A stretch of 45,587 nt of DNA, taken from contig ONLX01000010.1 of the NCBI GenBank assembly GCA_900318765.1, positions 1 to 45,587 of the forward strand. The letters run 5' to 3'. This stretch comes from an uncultured Eubacteriales bacterium (GTDB lineage Bacteria; Bacillota; Clostridia; Christensenellales; CAG-138). Numbering within the stretch: the stretch's first letter is position 1; the number at the start of each line of letters is the position of its first letter. The notes below the pieces were generated by a model, which saw only the letters and a program-made list of their open reading frames with translations, was not told the origin of the DNA and did not search any database. Positions 6,832-15,406 of the stretch are shown one piece after another. A program made the position numbers and the translations under genes.

Positions 6832-7728
6832 ATGCGTAGAGTACAAATTATTACCGATTCCTGCTCCGATCTGACACCGGAATTGATGGAACGCTACAAC
6901 ATCGATTATGCCCAGATGAATACCGTTTTCGAGGGAAAGACTTCTCCGGCAGACCTTGCGTGGACGCCCGATCAGGTGCATGCAATGTACCAGCTCATGC
7001 GGGACGGCAACCGCATTACGACGACGCAGGTACCCGTGGAAGAATTCAATCGCGTCTTCCGCAAGCACCTTGAACAGGGCAGTGACATCGTTTATATCGG
7101 CTGCTCGCTGAAACAGTCCGGTTCGGTCAACACCGCTTCCGTGCTTGCCAAAGAGCTGATGAAGGAATACCCCGACGCAACGATCTGCTGCGTGGATTCG
7201 AAGCATGCGAGCCTCGGCGAAGGCTTGCTCGCGATTGATGCGGCACAGTTTGCAACCGAGGGCGTCACTGCGGATGAAGTGGCGGCGTATGCCAAAGAGC
7301 GGTTGAAATATCTGCATCAGGCGGTGACCGTGCATTCGCTCGATTGTTTGAAGCGTGCAGGCCGGGTCAAAGCGTCTTCTGCGTTTTTCGGCAACCTGCT
7401 CGGCGTGAAGCCGATCCTCGTTTCCGATGTGGACGGTGAGCAGACCGCCATCAAAAAGGCGAAGGGCCGGCTCGGCTCGTTCCGTGAAGTCGTCGGATTG
7501 ATCAAGGAAAACATCCTCGATCCCGAGAAGCAAACGATCTATTTTGCGCATGCGGATTGCTCAAACGAAGAAGTGGAGCAGCTCAAGGCGATGATCCGCG
7601 CGGAGATTCCGTGCAAGGACATTTATACGGCCTACATCGGACCGATCATCGGCGCATCGATCGGACCGGATGCCGTTGCGCTGTTCGCGTTCGGCAAGCA
7701 GCTTACCTATCGCGCGTCGGATAAATAA
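6832..7728 (+). CDS. fakB: DegV/FakB family fatty-acid-binding protein
   Basis: A 298-residue DegV-fold protein. FakB proteins hold a fatty acid so that FakA can phosphorylate its carboxylate, and they deliver the acyl-phosphate to acyltransferases. Visible family landmarks are the N-terminal VQIITDSCSDLTPELM, ITTTQVPVEEF near residue 62 (usually TSQPS), YIGCSLKQSGSVNTA near 86 (usually ISSGLSGTY), CVDSKHASLGEGLL near 123, and KPILVSDVDGE in the second domain. The deviations in the ligand-contact loops leave the acyl preference open. The FakB reading is supported strongly by the immediately downstream fakA (18 bp away) and plsY. A GGGGG-type ribosome site precedes ATG 6832. Confidence 0.88.
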   Translation: MRRVQIITDSCSDLTPELMERYNIDYAQMNTVFEGKTSPADLAWTPDQVHAMYQLMRDGNRITTTQVPVEEFNRVFRKHLEQGSDIVYIGCSLKQSGSVNTASVLAKELMKEYPDATICCVDSKHASLGEGLLAIDAAQFATEGVTADEVAAYAKERLKYLHQAVTVHSLDCLKRAGRVKASSAFFGNLLGVKPILVSDVDGEQTAIKKAKGRLGSFREVVGLIKENILDPEKQTIYFAHADCSNEEVEQLKAMIRAEIPCKDIYTAYIGPIIGASIGPDAVALFAFGKQLTYRASDK

Positions 7729-7746
7729 TCGATACGGAGAAACAGT

Positions 7747-9387
7747 ATGGAAGCGCAGAGAATGGACGGACGTCTGTTTTGGGAACTGGTGCGCGGTGGA
7801 GCGGCACAGCTCAAAGCGCATGCGAACGAGGTGAACGACCTGAACGTGTTCCCGATTCCGGACGGCGATACCGGCGACAACATGTATCTGACGATTTCGG
7901 GCGGCGTCAATCGCGAGCCGAACGGCGATGAGCCGATCGGTTCCGCAGCGCGGCGAATTGCCGACGGGATGCTGCTGTCCGCGCGCGGCAACTCGGGCGT
8001 TATCCTTTCGCAGTTCTTTGACGGGATCGCGGCGGGACTTTCGAATGCCGAGCAAGCGGATGCCAAACTCTTGGGTTCTGCATTCCAAAAGGGCGTAGAG
8101 CATTCCTACGCTGCGGTGTCCGAACCGACGGAAGGAACGATCCTGACCGTAGCCAAAACGGCGACGCGTTATGCTTCGGATGCAAGCACCGATTCACTGA
8201 ACGGCTTTTTCGATACGTTCCTTGAGCGTGGGCAGACGGCGCTTTTAGAGACGCCGGAACAGCTTCCCGTTCTGAAAAAAGCGGGCGTTGTCGATTCCGG
8301 CGGCGCAGGGTTGCTCTATATCATCGAGGGCATGGCGCGCGCGCTGAACGGCGAAGCGCCGGAAGCGGACGAGGGCGTCCAAAAGCCCGTAGCCGCTTCG
8401 CTCGATCTGGATCGGTTTACCGAGGACAGTGAGTTGACGTTTGGCTACTGCACGGAGCTTTTGCTGCGTTTGCAGACGAAGAAAACCGACGTGGACACGT
8501 TTGATCTGAATCCGATGCGGGAGTTTCTGCAGTCGATCGGCAATTCGCTTGTGCTCGTGAAGACGGGAAGCGTCGTGAAGATTCATGTGCATACGATGCA
8601 GCCGTACCGTGTGCTCGAATACTGCCAACGCTATGGCGAGTATCTGACCGTCAAAATCGAGAATATGAACCTGCAGCACAACAATCTGCCGACGGACAGC
8701 GTCCTCGTTACCGCTTCGGAGCGGAAGCCGATTGCCATCGTGGCAGTGGCTTCGGGCGAAGGGATCAAGCACACGTTCCGGGAGATGGGAGCGGACGATG
8801 TGATCGACGGCGGGCAATGCCAGAATCCGTCAACCGATGACTTTCTCGCGTCGTTTGATCGCGTGAATGCCGAAACGATTCTTGTGCTGCCGAACAATTC
8901 GAACGTGATTCTTGCCGCAAAGCAGGCGGCCGCGCTGTATGAAAAGGCGCGCGTCCTGGTTGTGGAGAGCAAGACAATCGGAGATGGCTATGCAGCGCTT
9001 TCGATGATGAATCCGGAACTGGATGACGCCGATACAATTGCCGAGGATATGGCCATGGCGATGGACGGCGTTGTGACCGCGAGCGTTTCCGTTTGCAGCC
9101 GTGATACCGAAATGGACGGGTTTCTGCTGCATAAGGGGCAGTATATCGGCATCTCCGGCAAGGAAATCGTTTCGGCGGACAACGACCGCTGCGACACGGC
9201 TTGTATGCTTGCCGACCGCCTCAATTTTGACGAACACGAGATCTGCATCCTGCTCTGCGGACAGGATTCCGATCCGGATGAAGCACAGCGCATTGCGGCA
9301 CATATCCGCGGCGCGCATCCGTTCTCCGAAGTGTTTGTGCAGGACGGCGGACAGCCTGTTTTCAACTATATCCTGATTCTGGAGTAA
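7747..9387 (+). CDS. fakA: Fatty acid kinase FakA (DAK2/YloV family)
   Basis: A 546-residue kinase that phosphorylates FakB-bound fatty acids with ATP, giving acyl-phosphate. The N-terminal DhaL-type domain (about 8-205) contains NVFPIPDGDTGDN with metal-binding Asp39, Asp41 and Asp44, then LLSARGNSGVILSQFFDG and VDSGGAGLLYIIEGM. A middle domain and a C-terminal DegV-like domain complete the normal YloV arrangement and length (about 550). A GGAGA ribosome site precedes ATG 7747. It lies between fakB and plsY, 4 bp before the latter, so donor, kinase and user of acyl-phosphate are translated from one message. Confidence 0.93.
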   Translation: MEAQRMDGRLFWELVRGGAAQLKAHANEVNDLNVFPIPDGDTGDNMYLTISGGVNREPNGDEPIGSAARRIADGMLLSARGNSGVILSQFFDGIAAGLSNAEQADAKLLGSAFQKGVEHSYAAVSEPTEGTILTVAKTATRYASDASTDSLNGFFDTFLERGQTALLETPEQLPVLKKAGVVDSGGAGLLYIIEGMARALNGEAPEADEGVQKPVAASLDLDRFTEDSELTFGYCTELLLRLQTKKTDVDTFDLNPMREFLQSIGNSLVLVKTGSVVKIHVHTMQPYRVLEYCQRYGEYLTVKIENMNLQHNNLPTDSVLVTASERKPIAIVAVASGEGIKHTFREMGADDVIDGGQCQNPSTDDFLASFDRVNAETILVLPNNSNVILAAKQAAALYEKARVLVVESKTIGDGYAALSMMNPELDDADTIAEDMAMAMDGVVTASVSVCSRDTEMDGFLLHKGQYIGISGKEIVSADNDRCDTACMLADRLNFDEHEICILLCGQDSDPDEAQRIAAHIRGAHPFSEVFVQDGGQPVFNYILILE

Positions 9388-9391
9388 CAAT

Positions 9392-10024
9392 ATGAAGGTA
9401 CTGATCTGGATTCTTGCAGCACTGGCGGGTTACCTTGTTGCGGGAATCAACCCGGCAATCGTTTTTTCGAAGCTGATTTATCATCAGGATATCCGGACAC
9501 TCGGCAGCGGCAATCCGGGGTTTACGAACTTCAAGCGCGTGTTTGGAAACAAATTTGCATGGTACGTGCTGATCCTCGACCTTGTGAAAAGCGCAATCGT
9601 ATGCTTTCTGTTCGGCCTTTGGTTTCGTCATCTGTACGGCTGGATGCAGATCGGTATCGCGTATACCGCTGTGTTCTCCGTGCTGGGCCACGCATACCCG
9701 GTGTATTATAAATTCCAGGGCGGAAAAGGCTTTTTGGTCAATCTGTCGGTGCTGTACCTGCTGGACTGGCGCGTCGGTCTGATCGCGACCGGGATTATGG
9801 TCGTGCTGATTCTGACGGTCAAATATATGTCGCTTGCAACGATGTGCGCGCTCGTGGCGGGTACGCTGCTGCTGATCCCGTTCGGGTGCGACCGCATTGC
9901 AATCTTACTGTACGGTTTCTGCGTGATCTTTATGATTGTGCGGCACCGTGAAAACATCAAACGGCTCCTCAACCATACAGAATCCAAATTCTCACTCGGA
10001 GGAAGCAAACAAAAATCGGAGTAA
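9392..10024 (+). CDS. plsY: Acyl-phosphate:glycerol-3-phosphate acyltransferase PlsY
   Basis: A 210-residue inner-membrane enzyme that transfers an acyl group from acyl-phosphate to glycerol-3-phosphate, making lysophosphatidate, the first step of phospholipid synthesis. It has about five hydrophobic segments and the three PlsY motifs: GSGNPGFTN (residues 38-46; GATN is more usual), GHAYPVYYKFQGGKG (residues 99-113, containing the phosphate-binding GGKG) and a C-terminal RHREN with basic residues. A GGAG sits in the last fakA codons. Placement after fakB-fakA suggests that imported or recycled fatty acids are channelled directly into membranes. Confidence 0.93.
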   Translation: MKVLIWILAALAGYLVAGINPAIVFSKLIYHQDIRTLGSGNPGFTNFKRVFGNKFAWYVLILDLVKSAIVCFLFGLWFRHLYGWMQIGIAYTAVFSVLGHAYPVYYKFQGGKGFLVNLSVLYLLDWRVGLIATGIMVVLILTVKYMSLATMCALVAGTLLLIPFGCDRIAILLYGFCVIFMIVRHRENIKRLLNHTESKFSLGGSKQKSE

Positions 10025-10029
10025 TACCC

Positions 10030-13000
10030 ATGAATCTATACCGTGCCGGAATCGATATCGGTTCTACCACCGTAAAGCTCGTCGTTCTCGGTGAGCAAGA
10101 CGAAATCCTGTTCGGCGAATATCGCCGACATCAGGCACATACGCAGGAAACGCTGGCCGAATTGCTGAAAGAAGCGGTTCTGAAGCTTGGCGACTGCGAC
10201 CTCAATATCGCAATTACGGGATCGGGCGCAATCGGACTCTCGAAAGCGCTCGGTGTTCCGTTTGTGCAGGAAGTCGTTGCTGTGGCGGGCGCATTGGAAG
10301 CGCGCTATCCGCAGACCGACGTTGCGATTGAACTCGGCGGTGAGGATGCCAAGATCATATATTTTGACAACGGCAGCATCGATGAGCGCATGAACGGCGT
10401 CTGCGCAGGCGGGACCGGTTCTTTTATCGATCAGATGGCATCGTTGCTGCAAACGGACGCATCCGGCTTGAACGAAGCGGCGAAGGAGTACCGCGAACTG
10501 TACACGATCGCCGCGCGCTGCGGCGTGTTTGCCAAAACGGATATTCAACCGCTGATCAACGAGGGCGCGTCGAAAGCGAATCTTGCGGCGTCGATCTTTC
10601 AATCCGTTGTCAACCAAACCATTTCGGGCCTTGCGTGCGGAAAACCGATCCGGGGCTGTGTTGCGTTTTTGGGCGGCCCGTTGCACTATCTGTCCGAACT
10701 GAAGAAAGCGTTCGTGCGGACGCTTCATTTAACGCCGGATCAGATCGTGGATCCGGACAATTCGCATCTGTTTGCGGCGATCGGAGCAGCTTCCGTTGCA
10801 GAGACAGCGGTACATCCCGTCGATCTGATCGAACGGCTGCAGAGCGGCGTGAAGATGGAACTGGAGATCAAGCGCCTCGACCCGCTGTTTTCGAACGAGG
10901 CGGAATACGAAACGTTTTGCCGCCGCCATGAGCGGGCGGTTGTTCCGAAGGCGGCGCTGGAAACGTACGAAGGAAATTGCTTCCTCGGCATCGATGCCGG
11001 ATCGACGACGACCAAGATCGCGCTGATCGGAGAGAAGGGCGAGCTGCTGTTTTCCTCGTATGCAAACAACCGCGCAAATCCGATCGAAACGGCGCGCGCG
11101 GAACTGAAGGAGCTGTTTTCCAAGATGCCGGCATCGGCTTCGATCGCCAGAGCCTGCTCAACAGGGTACGGCGAAGCGTTGCTGAAGGCGGCTTTCTCTC
11201 TGGACGACGGCGAGGTTGAAACCGTTGCGCATACGACGGCGGCCGCGTTCTTCGATCCTGCGGTTGACTGCGTGCTGGATATCGGCGGGCAGGATATGAA
11301 GTGTATCAAGCTCAAGGATCATACCGTCGATACGGTCATGCTGAATGAAGCGTGCTCGTCCGGTTGCGGATCGTTCATTGAAAACTTTGCCGCATCGCTG
11401 GGATTCACGGCGGAGGGGTTCGGCAAGGAGGCGCTGTTTGCGTCTGCGCCGATCGATCTCGGAACGCGCTGCACCGTGTTTATGAATTCAAACGTCAAAC
11501 AGGCGCAGAAGGAAGGCGCTTCCGTCGCGGATATTTCGGCGGGGCTTGCGTATTCGGTCATTAAGAATGCGCTGTTTAAGGTGATCAAGCTCGCAAATGC
11601 AAAGCAGCTCGGGCAGCATATCGTGGTCCAGGGCGGAACGTTTTATAATCCAGCCGTTCTGCGCGCGTTCGAAAAGATCGCGGACGCAGAAGTCGTTTGC
11701 CCCGATATCGCGGGGATCATGGGCGCGTTCGGCGCGGCGCTGATTGCGCGCGATCATTTTGACGGCGTACGGTCCAAGATGCTGTCTGCCGAGGAGATCG
11801 CGTCCCTGCAGTATACGAGCAAGGCGGTGCGCTGCGGCGGATGCGAAAACAACTGTATGCTGACTGTGAATACGTTCGCAGGAGGCGAGCGGTATATCTC
11901 GGGCAACCGCTGTGAAAAAAAGGTCAAGAGCAATACCTCCGTTCGCCCGGGAGAAAACCTGTTCGCTTACAAGCGGAAGCGGATCTTCGATTATGAACCG
12001 TTGCCCGAAAGCGAAGCACCGCGCGGCGTGATCGGGATTCCGCGTGTACTGAATCTATACGAAAACTATCCGTACTGGGCGACCTTTTTCCGGGAACTCG
12101 GATTCTCGGTCGTGCTGTCGCCGTTCTCCGGCCGAAAGATTTACGAAGCGGGCATGGAGTCAATTCCGTCCGAATCGGAGTGCTATCCGGCAAAATTGGC
12201 GCACGGGCACGTGCAATGGCTGTTTGATCACGGCGTTCGCACTGTGTTCCATCCGTGCGTATACTATGAGTATCAGGAAACGAAGGATGCGCAGAACCAT
12301 TTCAATTGCCCGATGGTCGTCTCCTATCCGGAGAATCTGAAGAACAACGTCGAGGCAATCACGTCCGGGCAAATGGAGTACCTGCGTCCGTTCTTGGCGT
12401 TCACATCGGAGCAGATTGCCGAGGACCGGCTTGTCCGGTTTTGTCGCGATCAATGGCAGATTCCTGCAAAGGAAGTCCGCAGCGCCGCAAAGAAGGCATG
12501 GGCGGAGCAGCGCAAGGCGAAGGAGGACATCCGCGCAGAAGGCGCACGCGTCCTGAACAAGATGGAGGCGGAGGGACGCCGCGGCATTGTACTTGCCGGA
12601 AGACCCTATCACATCGATCCGGAGATCAACCACGGCATCCCGGAGCTGGTTGCGTCGTATGGATTGGATGTATTTACCGAGGACAGTCTCCCGCTCGATT
12701 ACAATCCCGCCCGTCCGTTGCGGGTCGTCGATCAATGGGTGTTCCATTCGCGTCTGTACCAGGCGGCAGAGTTTGTCGGCAAGCGCGATGACCTCGAAAT
12801 GATTCAACTGTTCTCGTTTGGCTGCGGACTGGACGCGGTCACGACCGATCAGGTCGAAGAGATCCTGACGCGCTGCAACAAACTGTACACCGTGCTGAAG
12901 ATCGATGAGGTCAGCAACCTCGGAGCCGCGCGGATCCGCATTCGCAGCCTGCTCGCGGCGATGGATATGCGCCGAAGACAGTGTATTACGGCCGAGCCGC

Positions 13001-14274
13001 AGCCGATCGCATATGAGCGGACGGAGTTCACACAGCAGATGTTTGAGGAGGGATACACGATCCTTGCTCCGCAGATGAGTCCGATTCACCTGAACCTGAT
13101 CGTTCCTGCGTTCGAAAAGCATGGCTATCATTTCGAGCTTCTCAACAATGCGACGAAGAAGGCAATCGATGTCGGTCTGCAGTATGTGAACAACGATGCC
13201 TGCTATCCTTCGATCATTATGACCGGTATGATGATGGAGGCGGTGCTGTCCGGCAAGTATGATACGCATAAGCTTGCGCTGTTAATGACGCAGACGGGCG
13301 GTTGCTGCCGGGCAAGCAATTACATCGGCTTCATTCGAAGAGCGCTCGATAAAGCGGGGATGTCCTATATCCCGGTTATTTCGCTGAACGCCAACGGCAT
13401 GGAGACGAATGAGGGCTTCCACGTTTCGCTCGATATGCTGCTCGACGGGATGCGCGGCATGGTATACGGTGACATCCTGATGCGCTGCCTCTATCGCACG
13501 CGTCCGTATGAAAAGGTCAAGGGCTCCGCGAACGCTTTGCATGATAAATGGGAACGAATCTGCCTGGACGCGCTCGCCGGAAAGGGCGAAAAGCGCTCCT
13601 ATGCGGAGATCTGCCGCGCGATCGTCGCGGATTTTGACGCGCTCCCGCTCGATGAAACGATCAGAAAACCGCGGGTCGGCATCGTCGGCGAAATTCTTGT
13701 CAAATATATGCCGCTTGCAAACAACCATCTGGTGGAGCTGCTCGAGCGTGAAGGCGCGGAAGCGGTCGTTCCGGATTTCATCGACTTCTTTGCAATGTTC
13801 CTGTACGACAAGGATTATAAGCGTCGCTTCCTCGGTAGAGCATGGTACGAGTCGATCATTTCGCGCGTCGGTGTGGATGCGCTTGAAGCGCTGCGTAAGC
13901 CTGCCGTCGACGCGTTGAAAAAAAGCAAACGCTTCTCGGCGCCGCAGAGAATCGATCGGATCGCCGAGCCGACAAAGCAGTTCCTGTCGGTCGGCAACCA
14001 ATACGGCGAGGGGTGGTTCCTGTGCGGCGAAATGGTCGAATTGCTGAACGAAGGAATCATGAATATCGTCTGCATCCAACCGTTCGCGTGCCTGCCGAAT
14101 CACGTGATGGGCAAAGGCGTCATCAAAGCGCTGAAAGCTGCCTATCCCGCGGCGAACATCGCTGCCGTGGACTATGATCCCGGCGCGAGCGAAGTGAACC
14201 AGCTGAACCGCATCAAGCTGATGCTGTCGGCCGCCAAAAAGCGGATGGAGAAGCAGGACGCAATGGCAGAATAA
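10030..14274 (+). CDS. Large 2-hydroxyacyl-CoA dehydratase activase-like iron-sulfur protein
   Basis: A 1414-residue fusion. Residues 4-260 and 317-575 are two BadF/BadG/BcrA/BcrD-type ATPase domains, starting GIDIGSTTVKL and GIDAGSTTTKI. Each has cluster-binding cysteines: Cys125 (CAGGTGSF) and Cys164 (ARCGVF) in the first, Cys446 (SSGCGSF) and Cys481 (TRCTVF) in the second, so two subunit-bridging [4Fe-4S] sites are plausible in one chain. A CX2CX3C cluster (Cys602, 605, 609, plus Cys628) follows, then a DUF2229-like region (about 665-890) and a C-terminal region related to the dehydratase D component, with NDACYPS and TGGCCRAS. Activases fire electrons into dehydratase-type clusters with ATP; the target here is unknown. 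It starts 5 bp after plsY with GGAG upstream, so it is the last gene of the fak operon. Confidence 0.9.
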   Translation: MNLYRAGIDIGSTTVKLVVLGEQDEILFGEYRRHQAHTQETLAELLKEAVLKLGDCDLNIAITGSGAIGLSKALGVPFVQEVVAVAGALEARYPQTDVAIELGGEDAKIIYFDNGSIDERMNGVCAGGTGSFIDQMASLLQTDASGLNEAAKEYRELYTIAARCGVFAKTDIQPLINEGASKANLAASIFQSVVNQTISGLACGKPIRGCVAFLGGPLHYLSELKKAFVRTLHLTPDQIVDPDNSHLFAAIGAASVAETAVHPVDLIERLQSGVKMELEIKRLDPLFSNEAEYETFCRRHERAVVPKAALETYEGNCFLGIDAGSTTTKIALIGEKGELLFSSYANNRANPIETARAELKELFSKMPASASIARACSTGYGEALLKAAFSLDDGEVETVAHTTAAAFFDPAVDCVLDIGGQDMKCIKLKDHTVDTVMLNEACSSGCGSFIENFAASLGFTAEGFGKEALFASAPIDLGTRCTVFMNSNVKQAQKEGASVADISAGLAYSVIKNALFKVIKLANAKQLGQHIVVQGGTFYNPAVLRAFEKIADAEVVCPDIAGIMGAFGAALIARDHFDGVRSKMLSAEEIASLQYTSKAVRCGGCENNCMLTVNTFAGGERYISGNRCEKKVKSNTSVRPGENLFAYKRKRIFDYEPLPESEAPRGVIGIPRVLNLYENYPYWATFFRELGFSVVLSPFSGRKIYEAGMESIPSESECYPAKLAHGHVQWLFDHGVRTVFHPCVYYEYQETKDAQNHFNCPMVVSYPENLKNNVEAITSGQMEYLRPFLAFTSEQIAEDRLVRFCRDQWQIPAKEVRSAAKKAWAEQRKAKEDIRAEGARVLNKMEAEGRRGIVLAGRPYHIDPEINHGIPELVASYGLDVFTEDSLPLDYNPARPLRVVDQWVFHSRLYQAAEFVGKRDDLEMIQLFSFGCGLDAVTTDQVEEILTRCNKLYTVLKIDEVSNLGAARIRIRSLLAAMDMRRRQCITAEPQPIAYERTEFTQQMFEEGYTILAPQMSPIHLNLIVPAFEKHGYHFELLNNATKKAIDVGLQYVNNDACYPSIIMTGMMMEAVLSGKYDTHKLALLMTQTGGCCRASNYIGFIRRALDKAGMSYIPVISLNANGMETNEGFHVSLDMLLDGMRGMVYGDILMRCLYRTRPYEKVKGSANALHDKWERICLDALAGKGEKRSYAEICRAIVADFDALPLDETIRKPRVGIVGEILVKYMPLANNHLVELLEREGAEAVVPDFIDFFAMFLYDKDYKRRFLGRAWYESIISRVGVDALEALRKPAVDALKKSKRFSAPQRIDRIAEPTKQFLSVGNQYGEGWFLCGEMVELLNEGIMNIVCIQPFACLPNHVMGKGVIKALKAAYPAANIAAVDYDPGASEVNQLNRIKLMLSAAKKRMEKQDAMAE

Positions 14275-14310
14275 AAAAGCAGCCGATGGAATGTTCCATC
14301 GGCTGCTTTT
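14275..14310. terminator. Bidirectional intrinsic terminator between the activase gene and tdk
   Basis: A perfect 16-bp stem (14275-14290 with 14295-14310) and a 4-base loop, with A-run and T-run ends, placed between convergent genes. Confidence 0.9.
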
Positions 14311-14317
14311 GAGATCG

Positions 14318-14893
14318 TTATTCCGTATAGCCGGGACCGGGGTCACCGAGCCGCCAATGCTTACGGCAAAGTCCGATATACGTATCGTTTGCGCCGAGTA
14401 CGACCTGTTGACCGACCTTTGTGATGCCGCCCTTGCCGTCGAGCCGGGCGTTGCAGATCGCTTTGCGGCCGCACCAACAGATTGTCTTGACCTCTTCGAT
14501 CGTGTCCGCACGGGCAAGCAGCCAATGACTGCCTTCAAAGAAGTTGCCCTGGAAGTCGGTTCGCAGTCCGTAGCAGATGACCGGCACGTCGTAAAGATCA
14601 ACGATCTCGGCGAGCAGTTCCACTTCTTCCTTTTTCAGAAATTGCGCTTCGTCAACGATCAGACAATCGTATTCGCCTGCCTTGACTTTCTCGAGATCAA
14701 GATGTTCAAACAGCTCGCACTCGGCCTCCAATCCGCAGCGCGATTTGATGCGGCGCGCGCCGTCGCGCACGTCGATCGCAGGCTTCAGGAGCAAGGCGTT
14801 CTTGCCGCGTTCCCAGTAATTGTAATGCACCATCAGAGCGTTTGCGCTTTTGCTGGAGCCCATCGCTCCATAGCGAAAATACAGTTTTGCCAT
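14318..14893 (-). CDS. tdk: Thymidine kinase
   Basis: A 191-residue type II thymidine kinase that makes dTMP from thymidine and ATP in the salvage pathway. The P-loop is GAMGSSKS (residues 9-16), Walker B is DCLIVDEAQFL, and the lasso/zinc region shows CWCGRKAICNARLDG followed by the distal GLCRKHW. The start at 14893 gives MAKLYFRYGAMG, has GGAGG upstream and matches the family length; a longer in-frame extension to 15166 would run across the promoter. It is transcribed divergently from rpsU. Confidence 0.96.
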   Translation of the reverse strand: MAKLYFRYGAMGSSKSANALMVHYNYWERGKNALLLKPAIDVRDGARRIKSRCGLEAECELFEHLDLEKVKAGEYDCLIVDEAQFLKKEEVELLAEIVDLYDVPVICYGLRTDFQGNFFEGSHWLLARADTIEEVKTICWCGRKAICNARLDGKGGITKVGQQVVLGANDTYIGLCRKHWRLGDPGPGYTE

Positions 14894-14921
14894 ATCGACC
14901 TCCGAAACCTTGTTCGCCCCT

Positions 14922-14950
14922 ATTATACAGAATTGCCGCGCGATTGTCAA
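14922..14950 (-). promoter_or_regulatory. Perfect-consensus sigma-A promoter of tdk
   Basis: On the minus strand TTGACA (14950-14945), a 17-bp spacer and TATAAT (14927-14922): every consensus base is matched. Confidence 0.88.
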
Positions 14951-14973
14951 AAGAAACGTATCGCAAAAAAGCC

Positions 14974-15002
14974 TTGACGAATCGAAAGGATTGTCGTATA
15001 AT
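14974..15002 (+). promoter_or_regulatory. Sigma-A promoter of rpsU
   Basis: TTGACG at 14974-14979 and TATAAT at 14997-15002 with a 17-bp spacer. It is divergent from the tdk promoter, with 23 bp between the two -35 boxes. Confidence 0.85.
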
Positions 15003-15058
15003 ACCAATTGCGTCAATTTGGCGCAGCAATGTTGTTCACAGAGGGGAGGGAGAAAAGA

Positions 15059-15229
15059 ATGGAAATCAGAGTCGGTGAAAACGAATCCCTGGAAAGCGCC
15101 CTGAAAAGATGGAAACGCAAGTGCGCCCGCAGTGGCGTCCTGGCGGAGGTTCGCAAGCGTGAACACTATGAAAAGCCGAGCGTAAAGCGCAAGAAGAAGG
15201 CAGAAGCTGCCAGAAAGCGCAAGTATTGA
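15059..15229 (+). CDS. rpsU: 30S ribosomal protein S21
   Basis: A 56-residue S21 with the standard pattern: [19 protein letters not shown], a central REHYEKPS and a strongly basic tail [15 protein letters not shown]21 helps 30S subunits base-pair with mRNA leaders. ATG 15059 follows a purine-rich GAGGGGAGGGAG ribosome site. In many Bacillota yqeY follows rpsU; here the gene stands alone between its own promoter and terminator. Confidence 0.95.
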   Translation: MEIRVGENESLESALKRWKRKCARSGVLAEVRKREHYEKPSVKRKKKAEAARKRKY

Positions 15230-15242
15230 TCAATCGATCACA

Positions 15243-15268
15243 AAGACCGCATTTGCGGTCTTTTTTGT
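15243..15268 (+). terminator. Intrinsic terminator after rpsU
   Basis: AAAGACCGCA (15243-15252) is complementary to TGCGGTCTTT (15255-15264), with a T-run continuing to 15267. Confidence 0.88.
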
Positions 15269-15325
15269 ATGAAAAAACGCCTCCTGTTTTTCTTTACAAA
15301 ACATTGAAATTCCGAAGAAAATCCC

Positions 15326-15354
15326 TTGCGTTAAACAGAATTTTACGATATACT
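15326..15354 (+). promoter_or_regulatory. Sigma-A-type promoter of the yitT-pepV-two-component operon
   Basis: TTGCGT at 15326-15331 and TATACT at 15349-15354 with a 17-bp spacer, about 50 bp before the yitT start. Confidence 0.65.
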
Positions 15355-15406
15355 ATTAAAACAAGTAAAGGGGTGTAAAAGTTTTTGCTTTTACGGCAAG
15401 GGGCAT

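Noticed and set aside
14894..15166. Extended N-terminus for thymidine kinase
   Set aside because: It would cross the tdk promoter and the rpsU start; the shorter form has GGAGG and the normal length.
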